A stretch of 64,000 nt of DNA from an uncultured Thermomicrobiaceae bacterium (GCA_938082375.1 CALKCJ010000017.1:1-64000), one strand, 5' to 3'. Positions 24,462-35,431 are shown, counted from the first letter of the stretch. A program made the numbers and translations. Notes: generated from the letters alone by a model not told the origin.

Positions 24462-26954
24462 CTAGCGGAGTAACTCGGGCTCTCCCAGCGTCGCCTGGTA
24501 GAGGGCGTTGAACAGCAGCCGGTAGGTACCGCGCATCTGGGCGCGGAACTGCGGGCGAAAGCCGAACAGCACGGCGCTCCCTTGCCCGACCGGTACGTCG
24601 ACCAGCGCGGCCTTGCCACTGAGGTGTTCGGCACCCTGAAGCCAGCCGGAGAGGAGCAGGTTGGTCAGTGGGTAGCGCGCGACAGCCACCGCCTCTCTCT
24701 CGACGGCGAAGGCCGGGCCGTCGACGAGCATAACCGTGACTTCCCGGGGGTAGCCATAGCCCAGCGGATGCTCGGGATCGATCAGCACCTGCACGAGCGC
24801 GCCTGGGCAGGAGAAGCTGTCCGGCGGCAGGCCCTCCAGCGCGTTCCTGACCGGGAGGTACAGATGCTCGATCGCCACCTCGCTCGCTGAGCCGAGCGCG
24901 ACCAGCGTTCCGCCCAGCTCGACGAACCGGCGCAGGTTGGTAACCCCTCGCTCGCCGATGCCCCCGGCGTACTCCGCCGGGTAGACGTTCGGGTCGTTAC
25001 CGTGGAGGATCTCCTCGGCCGGCTGGTGGGGGAGCACGATGACATCGAAGCGGCGCTCCAGCCGGCCCTGCCGCAGATCCTGATCGCGCACGGTGGTGAA
25101 GGGGAGCCCGTAGCGCTCGAAGACGAAGCGCGTCCAGCCCTCGTCGATCGCGCTCGGCCGCCAGCTCCGGTAGAGCCCAACACGGGGCTGGCGGAGCGGT
25201 CGGAACGGCAGCGGCGGAAGGTGTGCCAGTCCGCAAAAGAGGCAGTGCGTCTCCTGGGCGATGGCCTCGGCGGCTTGAGGCACGAGCCCGCGAGCGAGAA
25301 AGGTACCGGCCGGCCAGTGCGCTCCCACCGCCTCGAAGTGGCCGACCGAGCGCCAGACGTGGGCCCCAGCCGCGAGCAGCCGGTTCACCGCTCGGACGGC
25401 TGCATTCGTCTGCGGGCTGATGAGATAGCCAGCGGTCGCGTCACCCACCACACGCCCGTCCGGGTAGCGAGCCTGCCGCACCGGCGAAAGTTGGGCCACG
25501 AAGGGTCGTTCGACCTGCACGGCTTCGACGCCCATCGCGAGCGGCAACGTGTGGGCGGTCGTGTCGTAGGGTGGCCTGGGCGGCCCATCGGGATAGAGCC
25601 GGACATCCGGGTAGTGCTGGACTTCGAGCAGCGTCTTAGCGAAGGCGCCGAACGGCTGCGCCAGCCGAACCACCGCGCTACCAGCCGGATAGGTGACCCC
25701 ACCAGCCTGGAAGGGTGCGCTCGCCTCCTCGACCTCGACGAGGCCGGTCAGCAGCGTCGCGATGAGCTCGGCTGCCGCGAGCGGATCCGGCTGGTCGGCC
25801 GGGAGAACGAACGCGTAGGGCGACTCGCGAGAGACCGCTCGCTGCTGGACACGCCAGAAGTTGCGCACCCACTGCTCGCGGTAGCGCGCGGCATGGCGCA
25901 GGCAGGCATAGACGGCGAGCTTCTGGTAGTCGATGATATCCTGGAGCCTCCAGGTTCCGCCGGGCCAAGGCAGCGGCTGGTTCCAGCTTGCGCGCCGGGG
26001 ATCGGCATCGTGGATCACGCGTAAGGCATCCGGCTTGAGCTCGACCGGCGAGGCGATCCGGCAGCTCGCTGCCTCGGAGAGCAGCCGCACGCCCCCGTGG
26101 TAGTGTTGGTACGCACGCGACGGTGTGTAGGCATCGAAGATGACGTTCACCGCCACGCCGGCCTTCCCTGCAGCGGTCAGCTCGCAGGCGACGGCTGTGC
26201 CGAGCTGGGCGATCTCGGCCTGCAAGATCGGGTCGACATTGGGATCGAACGGGTCGATATAGGGCGGCAGGACGAAGCGTGGCCCGTCCAGTGACATCTG
26301 GTGCTGGTCGAACACGATCTGGGGATGCCAGCGGTTATGTACTAGCTCGACCACGAGCCGCGTCTCGACGAGGTTGAACATGAACCAGTCGCGGTTGTTA
26401 TCGTGGCCGGCATAGGGGTGGTAGAGCGCTGGCGGCGCGGTTCCCTCGGCTGGGGTATCGAGCGTACGCGCGTACCAGTCGGCGACCAGCTCCAGGCCGT
26501 CGGGGTTGAGACAGGGGATCAGGAGCAGCACGACCTCGTCGAGCATGGTACGCAGCTCGCCATCCGTCCGCGTCGCCAGCTCGTAGACCAGCGTGGGGGT
26601 CATCTGGGTCGAGCCGACCTCGGTGGCATGGATGCCGCAGGTAAGCAAGACAATGCAGCGCCCGGCTTGGATCAGCCCCTCGGCCTCTCGCTCAGAAAGT
26701 GCGCGGGGATCGGCTAGCCGCCGCTGAATCGCCTCAAGTTCGTCAAGCTGTGCCAGGTTCGCTGGCGACGAGACGGTGAGCAGGATTAGCGGTCGCCCCT
26801 CGGTCGTTGACCCAAGTTCCTGGTAGAGGACGCGGTCGCTGGCAGCCGCGACCGCTTGGAAGTAGGCCAGCAGCGCGGGCCAACCCGCCAGCTGGCGGTC
26901 AGCTCCTGGCGAAAACCCGAACCATGCCTCGGGTGCGGGAATAGCCTTCGACAT
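24462..26954 (-). CDS. M14-family zinc carboxypeptidase-like protein
   Basis: This is an 830-residue protein. The N-terminal half is an M14 metallopeptidase: [12 protein letters not shown] near residue 113 gives the HxxE zinc pair, [14 protein letters not shown] and [12 protein letters not shown] follow, and FDQHQMS near 215 gives a further His. The C-terminal half (about 600-830) resembles a class I glutaminase-like fold with [13 protein letters not shown] and [16 protein letters not shown]. No signal peptide is visible, so its peptide substrate may be cytoplasmic. It overlaps nothing and is convergent with the sigma remnant (13-base gap). Confidence 0.85.
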   Translation of the reverse strand: MSKAIPAPEAWFGFSPGADRQLAGWPALLAYFQAVAAASDRVLYQELGSTTEGRPLILLTVSSPANLAQLDELEAIQRRLADPRALSEREAEGLIQAGRCIVLLTCGIHATEVGSTQMTPTLVYELATRTDGELRTMLDEVVLLLIPCLNPDGLELVADWYARTLDTPAEGTAPPALYHPYAGHDNNRDWFMFNLVETRLVVELVHNRWHPQIVFDQHQMSLDGPRFVLPPYIDPFDPNVDPILQAEIAQLGTAVACELTAAGKAGVAVNVIFDAYTPSRAYQHYHGGVRLLSEAASCRIASPVELKPDALRVIHDADPRRASWNQPLPWPGGTWRLQDIIDYQKLAVYACLRHAARYREQWVRNFWRVQQRAVSRESPYAFVLPADQPDPLAAAELIATLLTGLVEVEEASAPFQAGGVTYPAGSAVVRLAQPFGAFAKTLLEVQHYPDVRLYPDGPPRPPYDTTAHTLPLAMGVEAVQVERPFVAQLSPVRQARYPDGRVVGDATAGYLISPQTNAAVRAVNRLLAAGAHVWRSVGHFEAVGAHWPAGTFLARGLVPQAAEAIAQETHCLFCGLAHLPPLPFRPLRQPRVGLYRSWRPSAIDEGWTRFVFERYGLPFTTVRDQDLRQGRLERRFDVIVLPHQPAEEILHGNDPNVYPAEYAGGIGERGVTNLRRFVELGGTLVALGSASEVAIEHLYLPVRNALEGLPPDSFSCPGALVQVLIDPEHPLGYGYPREVTVMLVDGPAFAVEREAVAVARYPLTNLLLSGWLQGAEHLSGKAALVDVPVGQGSAVLFGFRPQFRAQMRGTYRLLFNALYQATLGEPELLR

Positions 26955-27043
26955 GAGGAGCTCATCCTTCCCACCAGGGGCGGCCCACGCCCTCTGGGAA
27001 GCGTGTTCGGCCCGAACAGAGAGGCGCCAAGAGCGGCGAGTGC

Positions 27044-27856
27044 TCAGACTACCGGATTGTTCAGTGTAAGCCGGCCGACCGTGATCTGGACGCGATCGCC
27101 GGGCTGGAGCGTGAAGTCGTCTGGTGGAACGATGCCGGTACCGGTCATCAGGAAGCCGCCCCAGGGAAAGGCGAGTTCCCGGCCGAGCCAGCGCACCAGC
27201 TCGTCCGGCGGGCGCTTCATCTGTGCGGTCGAGGACTCGCCAGTGAAGACCACCTGGTCGCTACGCCAGATACTGAGACGGATTGGGAGCGCGGTGAGTT
27301 CCGCCGACGCGGCGAGCACGATCCCTGGGCCGAGCGCGGCCGCGCCGTCGTAGACCTTCGCCTGGGGTAGGTAGAGCGGGTTCGCCCCCTCGATCGAGCG
27401 CGATGACACGTCGTTGCCAACGGTGTAGCCCACAATCTCCAGCGTACGCGTGAAGACGACTGTGAGTTCGGGCTCTGGCACGTTCCAGACACTGTCTCGC
27501 CGGACGCGGATCGGCTCGCCCGGGCCGGCAACACGCCAGCCCGCAGCCTTGAAGAACAACTCCGGTCGCTCGGCCTCGTAGACCAGGTCGTAGATGTCTT
27601 TGACGACGGACTCGGCCATCCGCGCGTCCCGGCTGCGCAGGTAGGTGACGCCGCTGGCCCAGACTTCGTGCTCCGGCTCGAGCGGCGGCAGGAGCGGATC
27701 GGTCGCTGGCTCGCCAGTCGGCAGCAGAGCCAGCAGCTCCCGGGCAGCCGCAGGGGGTAGCTCCAGGGCGAGCCGCAGGCTGAAGCCAGCCGGGAGGTAA
27801 TGGCCGCCTCTGGCCCAGCGCGGCCCACTGGGTGTGGCATGGCGCGTCAGATACAC
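27044..27856 (-). CDS. fumarylacetoacetate hydrolase family protein (second)
   Basis: This 270-residue FAH-domain protein has the [16 protein letters not shown] start of the catalytic fold. [15 protein letters not shown] carries metal-ligand acids, [16 protein letters not shown] follows, and the C-terminal [24 protein letters not shown] closes the pocket. It probably hydrolyses an acylpyruvate or dehydrates a sugar acid (2-keto-3-deoxy type). It starts at GTG with GGAG upstream. It is shorter than the other copy at 5362-6312 and only distantly related. It is divergent from the Cof-type phosphatase. Confidence 0.83.
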   Translation of the reverse strand: MYLTRHATPSGPRWARGGHYLPAGFSLRLALELPPAAARELLALLPTGEPATDPLLPPLEPEHEVWASGVTYLRSRDARMAESVVKDIYDLVYEAERPELFFKAAGWRVAGPGEPIRVRRDSVWNVPEPELTVVFTRTLEIVGYTVGNDVSSRSIEGANPLYLPQAKVYDGAAALGPGIVLAASAELTALPIRLSIWRSDQVVFTGESSTAQMKRPPDELVRWLGRELAFPWGGFLMTGTGIVPPDDFTLQPGDRVQITVGRLTLNNPVV

Positions 27857-28059
27857 GAGCCGTCTCCTGCGTGACGTCTTCGACTCCGATGCCGGCCGCT
27901 ACCGGAAAACAGCGGCCAGACCCGCACAGCCACGCCGTTGTGCCGAGGGTGCGGGGACGCGTGCGCTTGTCGGGTATGGTATACCAAAGGACGCCGCCCG
28001 GGCCGCCACGGCTCGACGGGTGACAGCACTCGATCAGGAGCAGAGAGGCCTTCAGCCTG

Positions 28060-28941
28060 ATGTTCCGCCTCATCGTCCTGGATATCGACGGGACGCTGCT
28101 CGACCCTTCGGATATCGTCACCCCAGTTGTCCACGACGCCATCGGCCAGGCACAGGCGCTGGGTGTCGAGGTGGCGCTGGCCACAGGGCGCCGCCTCCGC
28201 TCCACCCGGCCAATCGTCGACGAGGTGGGTATCGCGCTGCCGCTCGTCGTCCATAACGGCGCGCTGGTCTGGGATACCGAGCACGACTGGCCGCTCCACC
28301 AGGCCGCCTTCGACCGTCCGAGCCTCGAGACGGTGATCGAGACCGCGCTTGAACACGAGCTGGGGTTGCTCCTGATCCGGGGCCCGCAGTCGGGGGAGCG
28401 GATCGTCCTCACCGAGGTGCCTGGCCAGGCTGCCGCGTTGCTTGAGGCAGCCATCGCAACCCGCCCGGGCGACGTCGAGCGCCTGTCCCCGCACGCGCTG
28501 CTCGACCTGCCCGACGTGCTGACGATTGACCTCTTTGCGCCAGAAGAGCGACTACGCCCCGTTACCGCCCAGCTCGCCCAGCGTGGCCTCTCGCTGTTCC
28601 ACACGGGGCCGCTCGCGTGGGAGGCGAGCCCACCGTTCTGGGCGGCAAACGTCCACATGCCTGGCACGACGAAGGCGAGTGGGGTCGCTGTGTTGGCCGA
28701 TCGGCTGGGGATTACGCTGGGCGAGGTGCTGGCGGTCGGCGATGGAGAGAACGACCTACCGCTGCTCGAGGCCGCTGGTCTCGGTGTCGCGATGGGGAAC
28801 GCGGCGCCGCACGTCAAGGCCCGCGCCGACGCTGTCGTCAGCGGGCACGACGAGGACGGGGTCGCCGAGGCGATCGAGCGCTTCGTGCTCCAGCCGCTGC
28901 GGGAGAGCGGCCTGTCACCGTCGCTCCGCCGGCTGGGTTGA
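28060..28941 (+). CDS. Cof-type HAD-IIB hydrolase
   Basis: This 293-residue HAD hydrolase of the Cof/YbiV type has motif I LIVLDIDGTLLDPSD, motif II LATGRRL, Lys in GTTKASGVAVLADRLG and motif IV AVGDGENDLPLLEAAG. The C2 cap lies between the second and third motifs. It dephosphorylates sugar phosphates or similar small metabolites. It is followed on the same strand by the glycosidase after a 166-base gap. Confidence 0.9.
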   Translation: MFRLIVLDIDGTLLDPSDIVTPVVHDAIGQAQALGVEVALATGRRLRSTRPIVDEVGIALPLVVHNGALVWDTEHDWPLHQAAFDRPSLETVIETALEHELGLLLIRGPQSGERIVLTEVPGQAAALLEAAIATRPGDVERLSPHALLDLPDVLTIDLFAPEERLRPVTAQLAQRGLSLFHTGPLAWEASPPFWAANVHMPGTTKASGVAVLADRLGITLGEVLAVGDGENDLPLLEAAGLGVAMGNAAPHVKARADAVVSGHDEDGVAEAIERFVLQPLRESGLSPSLRRLG

Positions 28942-29107
28942 GGGGGTTGGAGATGGACACGGCCCCAACCGGCGCGCTCGTCAACCCGTGTGCCCAGAGC
29001 GAGAAGCGGAGCATGCCGTCCATCCCTCAGGGCTCTCGGCCGTGGCGACCGGCCGCCTGGTCACCAGCGGCATGCCAGGCGATCCGTCCAAGGGGAAGGG
29101 AAGGAAC

Positions 29108-30898
29108 GTGGCTCTCGCTGGAAGGGGCCAGCGACTGACCCTCGTCCTGCTGCTCGGCCTTGCGCTCCTCGGACATCCCTCGCTCGTCTCGGCAGCCCGC
29201 GACCCGGCGAACCCGCGCGACTTTTTTGGCGTCGTCGGCCGTGACCCGTGGTATGAGTACAACACTGACCCAGAGCGCCACCCGCTCGACGTGAACCGCA
29301 CCTTCCTCGAGGAGATGATGGCCGACATCGCAACTATGGGGGCAGGCTGGGTGCGGATCGAGTTCCACGCCGAGTACGACCAGCCGGAAGGCCCCGGCTG
29401 GATCGATCCGGTCAAGCACGACTGGTACATCCAGGAGCTGGCCCCGCGCTATGGGGTCAAGGTGCTGGCTGTGATGGGCTCCGGGATTTTGGCCGACCTT
29501 GACGAGACCTACCGGTTCCGGCATATCAACGACCGGCCTGGCCCCGATGGCCGCAACACCTACAGCCGCGCCTTCGTCCAGCGGGTCAGGGAGATCATTG
29601 ACCGCTACGGCGACCGGCTCGGCGCGATCGAGATCCTCAACGAGCCGAACGCGAACCAGATTCTGCACTGGGAGACGCTGGGCAGGGAGAAGGCCGTCGA
29701 TCCTGAGATCTACGGCCGCATTGTGGTCGACCTCTACGAGACGGTCAAGCCAGCGCATCCGTCCGTGCAGTTCGTCGCTGGCTCCCTGCTCCACGACCGC
29801 GAGAGCGGTCAGACCGACCACCTCGACTGGCTGCGCGCGGTCTACGAATCGTCGGCGGTACGAGACTACGTGCGGCGCACCGGGCACGTTCCCTGGGACG
29901 GCATCTCGATCCACCCGTACAACCTGCCACCGGAGGAGACTCTCGCCGACGTCCAGCGGCTGCGCGCCCTCCAGACGGAGTACGGCGATACGTCCGGAAT
30001 CTGGGTAACCGAGATCGGCTACCCGGCTGCCCCACCGGAATGGTCGGTCTCCGGCATCATGGATCCGACCCAGCAGGAGCTAGAGCAGGCCACGTTCCTG
30101 CGCGAGGTCTATACCATGCTGCGCGACCAGGCACCGTTCGTCGACCGTGTCTTCTGGTTCAAGTACGAAGACTTCGGGTATGGTCACGACTACGCTAACT
30201 GGGGCCTGGTGCGACTGCGCGACTCGGCCTTCCGTTATGGTCGGGAGGCGACGCCGTGGCCGCGCAAGCCGGCCTACATGGTCTACCAATCGCTGGCGCG
30301 GCCGGAGACGCTGCCCACTGCGCCGGTTCCCCCGCCGCCCGACGCCGGACCGGACGTCTGGTACTTCCCTGAGACCGGGCACACGCTACGCGGTCCCTTC
30401 CTGCGCTACTGGCGCGAGCACGGTGGGCTGGCGTTGTTCGGCTATCCGAAGACCGAGGTGTTCTTCGTCGCCGGACGGGCGGTGCAATACTTCGAGCGCG
30501 CGCGCTTCGAGTACTGGCCGGAGTTTCGCGGTACCCCCTATGAGGTGCAGCTCGGCCTGCTCGGCTGGTATGTGACACGGGGACGCCAGTTCGAGCGGCA
30601 GCCGCCGAGCCTCGGCCAGCCGCCCGACCGGAACCGGGCCTACTTCCCAGAGACCGGCCAATACCTGAGCGGCGCGTTCAAGCGCTACTGGGAGCGGAAC
30701 GGCGGCTTGGCGATCTTCGGCTATCCGATCAGCGGCGAGCTCCAGGAGGTCAACCCTGAAGACGGCAAGACGTACACGGTGCAGTACTTCGAGCGGGCCC
30801 GGTTCGAGTACCATCCGGAGTATGTCGGTACTGAGCACGAGGTGCAGCTCGGCCTGCTCGGCAACCAGGTGCTCAGCACCATGAGCTGGTACCGTTGA
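29108..30898 (+). CDS. secreted clan-A glycoside hydrolase with two FGYP repeats
   Basis: This is a 596-residue exported enzyme. A signal peptide occupies about residues 1-30. The GH-A barrel (about 35-390) has IEILNEPNANQ for the acid/base Glu and GIWVTEIGYPA for the nucleophile Glu. Two C-terminal repeats (about 410-490 and 510-596) share YFPETG, FxxYWxxxGGLAxFGYP and VQYFERARFEY, typical surface modules in Chloroflexota. It probably cleaves a polysaccharide at the cell surface. I chose GTG 29108, preceded by AAGGGAAGGAAC; the longer upstream frame overlaps the HAD gene and is not coding. Confidence 0.83.
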   Translation: MALAGRGQRLTLVLLLGLALLGHPSLVSAARDPANPRDFFGVVGRDPWYEYNTDPERHPLDVNRTFLEEMMADIATMGAGWVRIEFHAEYDQPEGPGWIDPVKHDWYIQELAPRYGVKVLAVMGSGILADLDETYRFRHINDRPGPDGRNTYSRAFVQRVREIIDRYGDRLGAIEILNEPNANQILHWETLGREKAVDPEIYGRIVVDLYETVKPAHPSVQFVAGSLLHDRESGQTDHLDWLRAVYESSAVRDYVRRTGHVPWDGISIHPYNLPPEETLADVQRLRALQTEYGDTSGIWVTEIGYPAAPPEWSVSGIMDPTQQELEQATFLREVYTMLRDQAPFVDRVFWFKYEDFGYGHDYANWGLVRLRDSAFRYGREATPWPRKPAYMVYQSLARPETLPTAPVPPPPDAGPDVWYFPETGHTLRGPFLRYWREHGGLALFGYPKTEVFFVAGRAVQYFERARFEYWPEFRGTPYEVQLGLLGWYVTRGRQFERQPPSLGQPPDRNRAYFPETGQYLSGAFKRYWERNGGLAIFGYPISGELQEVNPEDGKTYTVQYFERARFEYHPEYVGTEHEVQLGLLGNQVLSTMSWYR

Positions 30899-30928
30899 GC
30901 GTGTGGGGGATGGAGGGAGAGGGTCGCC

Positions 30929-31483
30929 ATGTCCAAGCGCGAGCAGCCGGCCGCTCATCCGCTCACCGTCCAGGCGGGAGCGCTGACGGCTCTTCTGCCA
31001 TACGGCCTGGCGGTGCCTAAGGGGAGCCCGCTCCTACCGGCCGAGCGCCGGCTGACGATCGAGGCGGTCGAGCACATCGCGATCCGCGTGGCCGATCTCC
31101 GTCGGGCCGAGGCGTTCTACCACGACTTCTTCGGCATGGACGTCGTCTTCCGAGCCCGCCAGGCGGGGGAGCGCTGGGAGTTCCTGCCCGCCGATTTCGA
31201 TTGGGACGCCGGACTGCGGCAGGGAACCTACCCGGAGTACTGCTTCCTCCGCAACGGGCCTCTGGCGCTTCTGATCCAGGCGGCCGGTCGGGGCACGGTG
31301 TTCGTCGAGCCACGGCTCCAGCACATCAGCCTGCGCGTCGCCACGGAGTCGCTGGTCGAGCTCCGCGGCATGGCGCTCGTGCGGGGGTACGCGGTGGCCG
31401 AAGATCGACGCCACTCGTTCGTCTTCCGCGACCCGTTTGGGATCACCTGGCACCTGACCGACGGCCAGTCCGAGCCGGAGTGA
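30929..31483 (+). CDS. VOC (glyoxalase/dioxygenase) family protein
   Basis: This is a 184-residue vicinal-oxygen-chelate protein. The core begins near residue 48 with VEHIAIRVADLRRAEAFYHDFFGM, including the first metal His. The second module has LQHISLRVATESL and SFVFRDPFGITWHLTD with further acid and aromatic ligands. Members include glyoxalases, dioxygenases and fosfomycin-resistance enzymes; I cannot choose between them. GGAGGGAGAGG precedes the ATG. The N-terminal 45 residues are not conserved and may be mis-started. Confidence 0.83.
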   Translation: MSKREQPAAHPLTVQAGALTALLPYGLAVPKGSPLLPAERRLTIEAVEHIAIRVADLRRAEAFYHDFFGMDVVFRARQAGERWEFLPADFDWDAGLRQGTYPEYCFLRNGPLALLIQAAGRGTVFVEPRLQHISLRVATESLVELRGMALVRGYAVAEDRRHSFVFRDPFGITWHLTDGQSEPE

Positions 31484-31710
31484 GCTGCGCGAGGTTGCGG
31501 GAGCGCGTGAGGCGGCGTCTGCCCTGGGCCCTCGCGGCCGAGACCGGCGACGGGTGTCCGGATTGACCGGTCTCCAGGCCAGTGGTACCGTAGCGGTCGA
31601 ACCGATTTCGGTCTCGTCGCGATCGCGACCTGGCTCAGGCAAGGCCGGCCGGAGGAAGAGAGCGGCGCCGGCTTCCCCTCACCAGCCGATCGATCGAAAG
31701 CGAGCAGTGC

Positions 31711-32181
31711 ATGCTGGATGCGTACCGAGAGCTCATCGATCTTCTTGCCGAGACGCCGAGACGCCTCCAGGGCCTGGTTGAGGGCCGGGACCTCCCCACG
31801 CAGCGCTCGAACGAGAACTGGGGACCGATCGAGGTCATCGCCCATCTGGTCGACGCAGAACGTCTCTCTCGGCAGCGGATCGCGCGGATGCTGGCCGAGG
31901 ACACCCCCTACTTCCGGGCTATGAACCAGCTCGAGCTGGCGCGGGCAGGCGACTACGCGAGCCGCAGCTTAGCCGAAGTCCTCGATGCCTTCGGGCGCGA
32001 GCGCGGCGAGACCGTCTCGCTGCTGATGAACCTTTCCCCGAAGGACTGGGCGCGCACGGCCATCCACGAGACGCGAGACGAGATCACGGTCGAGGACATC
32101 GTCGAAGACCTGATCGAGCACGACCGCGAGCATCTCGACCAGATCCGGCAACTGCTCGGCGGCGAGGACGCCGGAGCATGA
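31711..32181 (+). CDS. DinB-family protein
   Basis: This 156-residue four-helix-bundle protein of the DinB/YfiT family has the expected metal histidines in IEVIAHLVDAE near residue 46 and in EHDREHLDQIRQLL near the C-terminus. DinB proteins are metal-dependent enzymes, often thiol transferases using bacillithiol or mycothiol, or unknown. The gene stands alone, convergent with the beta-propeller protein. The ribosome site is weak. Confidence 0.82.
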   Translation: MLDAYRELIDLLAETPRRLQGLVEGRDLPTQRSNENWGPIEVIAHLVDAERLSRQRIARMLAEDTPYFRAMNQLELARAGDYASRSLAEVLDAFGRERGETVSLLMNLSPKDWARTAIHETRDEITVEDIVEDLIEHDREHLDQIRQLLGGEDAGA

Positions 32182-32206
32182 CGCTGGCGGCCACGCAGCC
32201 GAACGC

Positions 32207-34462
32207 TCACCTCCTCCCCACCTCGATCGCGCCGACCATGACCGGCACGACGCTACCGTCGGCTCGGCGCACGGTCACCTCGACCGCCCACGTGCCCGCT
32301 TCCCAGAAGGTCACGTGGCCCTCGTAGACACCGTGTCCGACCGGCTCGAACCGGCCGGTCGTCGCCCCGCCGTCCACCCCGAGGTAGAAGCTCGCGAGGG
32401 GCGTGAACGCCCCGGACCGTGAGCCATCGGCAATTGTGACGTCCGCTGGCAGCGGCTTCCCGGTCTCAGCGTCCACGAACACCAGGCGGAAGAGCGTGCG
32501 CTGGTGCGCCACCGGCCGCTCCGGGTCAGTCGTGATCCGCAGCACGTAGGCACGCCCGTCGGTGCCGTCGAACGTCGGCAGCACGGTCACGGTTGCTGCG
32601 CGATAGGCGCGGCTGTTGAAGGAGTCATCGCGCTCGGCGACGACCGTGAGCGTCCAGGGGCCAGCTGTTGCCAGCGCGAGCTGACCTCGGTAGCGTGCGT
32701 GGCCCGCCGGCTCCAGCTCGACGGTCACGGGTTCGCCTGAGCCGCGGTAGGCCAGCGCGGCGATCACTCGATCGGGCGGATCGTAGCGGACGTCACCCTG
32801 GCTCCGGCGGAGGGAGCGGCCCGTCACCGGGTCGACGAAGCGCGCCTCGATCGTCACTGGGTGGCCGGCGAGCACGCTAGCCGGGTCGGCCGACGCCGTC
32901 AGCGCGGCGATCGGTCGGGCGTCGGCCGGAGCGCTCCGCGGGAGCGTCCCGCTGGCGGGGGCACGGCCGAAGGTGCGAGAGTAGAGCTCCGCCAGCGTGG
33001 TGACGTCGGGCGTCTGAACTGGTACGGTGAAGACCTCGACGCCGGTCGTGGTGTCGAGCACGCTCAGCTCGCTCTGAGAGCTGTTGGTGCGCCAGAGCTG
33101 GGCGTAGAGAAAGCGGCCGTCCTGGCTAAGGAAAATGCCGCCTGGGCTCGTGCCCGGCAGCCAGCGATCGACGATGCGCCACGACGCCGTGTCGATGACC
33201 CAGATCCCGTCCATCCCCACCTGCTGGGCCTCACCCTGGAACCCGAGCGCGTAGAGCCGGCTCCCGTCCGGGGAGAGCTGCATGCCGCCGCCCGCGAAGG
33301 AGAACTTGGCCGCGGCCCCTCGCGCGAGCAGGCCGCGCAGCGCGGCGAGGAAGCGGTCGAGCCGCGACGTGCCCGCCGGCTCGGCTTCCCTCTCGATGGC
33401 GACCTGCCCTTCGATCCGCTGACGCTCCAGGTCGATGATCGCCAGCTCGCCGCTCGTCGGCGCTAGGACATAGAGCCGGTGCCCGTCGGGCGAGACGGCG
33501 TGCTCGTCGGGGAAGTAGTCGGTCTGCTCGCTGAAGGCGAGGTCGAGCGATGGCCCGATGGCGCCGTTCACCAGGTCGAGAAAGGTCACGGAGACGCGGC
33601 GAGCGCTCTGGTTGATGACGCCGTAGAGCCAGCGACCGTCCGGCGTCGGCCGGCCGTCCCACAGCGGCACTGTCCCCGGCTGCGCTTCGACAACCGTGCG
33701 TGCCTCGACGGTGCCCTCCGGGAGCCCCAGCCGGGCGTAGAGCGTCGGGCCGAGCTCACCGTAGGCGTCCTGGTCGCTCGGGAGCGCATCCCAGGTCGAG
33801 GCGAGGACGACGAGGCTCGCGCCGTCAGGGGAGGGGAGCAGGCGGGCGAACCCTGGCGCCCGCCCTCCGGTATCGACCGCCCAGCGCGCGACCTCCGCAC
33901 CGGTCGCGCGCTCGAGCACGACGATACTGATCGGGTTCGCCACCCGCCAGACATGGGCGGCGACATAGACGCGATCGGTGGTGATCGCCGCGCTGTCGAG
34001 CATGAGCTGCGGACGCTCGTCGATCGCCCCCGAGTTTGGCGTTGCACCACCGGTCGGGGTCGCCAGTTCCATCAGGTGAGCACGCCACTGCGTCTCGAGC
34101 GTGTCGGTCGCGAGCGCGATCACCGTGCCGACCTGTCTGCCGCCGACCTCCTCGACCTGGCGGACGACGAGCTGGCGACCGTCCGGCGAGATCGCTGCAT
34201 CGCTGGATGAGATGAAGCCAGCGGACTCGAGGATTGGCTGAGGTAGCCGGTGACCGGGCGTTAGGGCGCTGAGCATCGAGCGACCGGTCTGTTGGTCGTA
34301 GGTGCTGAAGAACAGCGTCTCCGGGAGCGTCACCGGCTCGGCCTCGGCCACCGTTTCCCTGGGCTCATGCCTGTGGGCGGCCGTCGTGGCGACCATACTC
34401 AGCCCGGCGGTGAGCGCCAGGATCAGGACGACGGCGATGAGCGCGCGAACGCGGTGGATCAT
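32207..34462 (-). CDS. secreted beta-propeller protein with Ig/YtkA-like C-terminus
   Basis: This is a 751-residue protein. A signal peptide or anchor (about residues 5-28) precedes a seven-bladed-type propeller with SPDGRQLVV, SPDGASLVVL, TPDGRWLYG, SPDGHRLYVL, SPDGSRLYAL and SQDGRFLYAQ units (about 60-500). The C-terminal 230 residues have two Ig-like modules (YVLRITTDPERPVAHQRTLF and a final YEGHVTFWEAGTWAVEV) that resemble FixH/YtkA-like domains. It is probably surface-exposed. No partner gene is clear. Confidence 0.8.
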   Translation of the reverse strand: MIHRVRALIAVVLILALTAGLSMVATTAAHRHEPRETVAEAEPVTLPETLFFSTYDQQTGRSMLSALTPGHRLPQPILESAGFISSSDAAISPDGRQLVVRQVEEVGGRQVGTVIALATDTLETQWRAHLMELATPTGGATPNSGAIDERPQLMLDSAAITTDRVYVAAHVWRVANPISIVVLERATGAEVARWAVDTGGRAPGFARLLPSPDGASLVVLASTWDALPSDQDAYGELGPTLYARLGLPEGTVEARTVVEAQPGTVPLWDGRPTPDGRWLYGVINQSARRVSVTFLDLVNGAIGPSLDLAFSEQTDYFPDEHAVSPDGHRLYVLAPTSGELAIIDLERQRIEGQVAIEREAEPAGTSRLDRFLAALRGLLARGAAAKFSFAGGGMQLSPDGSRLYALGFQGEAQQVGMDGIWVIDTASWRIVDRWLPGTSPGGIFLSQDGRFLYAQLWRTNSSQSELSVLDTTTGVEVFTVPVQTPDVTTLAELYSRTFGRAPASGTLPRSAPADARPIAALTASADPASVLAGHPVTIEARFVDPVTGRSLRRSQGDVRYDPPDRVIAALAYRGSGEPVTVELEPAGHARYRGQLALATAGPWTLTVVAERDDSFNSRAYRAATVTVLPTFDGTDGRAYVLRITTDPERPVAHQRTLFRLVFVDAETGKPLPADVTIADGSRSGAFTPLASFYLGVDGGATTGRFEPVGHGVYEGHVTFWEAGTWAVEVTVRRADGSVVPVMVGAIEVGRR

Positions 34463-34633
34463 GGCAAACCTCCGTCAGTGCGCGACCTCGAGTGCCCACC
34501 GGTACTACAACGCGCAAACCGCGGAGGTTCCCATCCGGAGGAAGCATTGATCCGTGGTCTAGGAGGGGCACACAACGATCACTGGTCACCTGTCGGTGTA
34601 TCGGGGCGGGCAGGCGCTGGAGGGCGGCATGGC

Positions 34634-35431
34634 CTAGTAAGGACTGCCGGGAGCCGCTGCCCGCACCAGCTCTAGTACCTGCTCCTCGGTATCGGCCGCC
34701 GTGATGGCCCGAACGACCAGTTCGTCGAGCACGCCGTGCCACACCTGGAACGCCGCTGGCAGCTCTTCCAGGTGTTCAACCGCGATCGCCGTCTGCCGGG
34801 CGCGCGTGCCCATACGGGCGAAGTGGTCGGCGTAGCCGGGAATACGCTCGTAACGCTCGGCTTCCTGCTCCAGCCGCTGGATCGCCGCCGGGCCGATGGC
34901 GACGCGCACGTAGGCGTAGAGCTTCGGCCGTGGCCGCCCGGCCTGCTCAGCGCCCTCCTGCACCCAGCTAGCGGAGACGCACGCGTGCTCGGGCGTGAGC
35001 CAGTTGAGTAACACGGCATCGGCCATCTCCCCGGCAAGCCGGCACATCTTGGGCCCCAGCGCTGCCACGACCAGCTCGACCGGTAGCACGTCCCGCAGCG
35101 CCCGTGCCCCTTGCCGCACCCGCCGCAGGGCGCCCGGCCCCGCTCCGCTGCCAATGCCTAGCCGCAGCCGGTCGAGTGGCAGCCCCAGCCGACGCACCTG
35201 CTGCACGATGCTCTCCGGCGAGCGCCGGGATAGCGGGATGACCCCGACCCCCAGGCCGATCTGACGGGTCACGGACGCTGCCTCAGCCAGCGCCGCCAGC
35301 CCATCGCCGTCCGGCGTATCGTTCACCCAGAACGTTCGATACCCGTGCTGCTCCGCTGCAGCTGCTGCTGCCCGGACCACGGTGGCCGGCGTCGTCGCTG
35401 CTAGCCCGAACCCTCGCGCGCCGCTGCCCAT
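34634..35431 (-). CDS. LLM class F420/flavin-dependent oxidoreductase (second)
   Basis: This 265-residue luciferase-like monooxygenase family protein has GFGLAATTPATV, YRTFWVNDTP and RLRLGIGSGAGPG matching the LLM fold, with LPVELVVAALGPKMCRLAGEMADAVLLNW in the middle. It is shorter than the first copy at 13-972. I chose ATG 35431, preceded by GGGAG; an extension to 35536 has no support. The substrate is unknown. It reads toward the beta-propeller gene. Confidence 0.83.
   Translation of the reverse strand: MGSGARGFGLAATTPATVVRAAAAAAEQHGYRTFWVNDTPDGDGLAALAEAASVTRQIGLGVGVIPLSRRSPESIVQQVRRLGLPLDRLRLGIGSGAGPGALRRVRQGARALRDVLPVELVVAALGPKMCRLAGEMADAVLLNWLTPEHACVSASWVQEGAEQAGRPRPKLYAYVRVAIGPAAIQRLEQEAERYERIPGYADHFARMGTRARQTAIAVEHLEELPAAFQVWHGVLDELVVRAITAADTEEQVLELVRAAAPGSPY

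Noticed and set aside
27261-28817. 518-codon minus-strand frame across the FAH and HAD genes
   Set aside because: Low-complexity Ser/Arg translation typical of a wrong frame in GC-rich DNA.
28953-29138. 61-codon frame between the Cof hydrolase and the glycosidase
   Set aside because: It overlaps the glycosidase start region, has no family support and a mixed composition.
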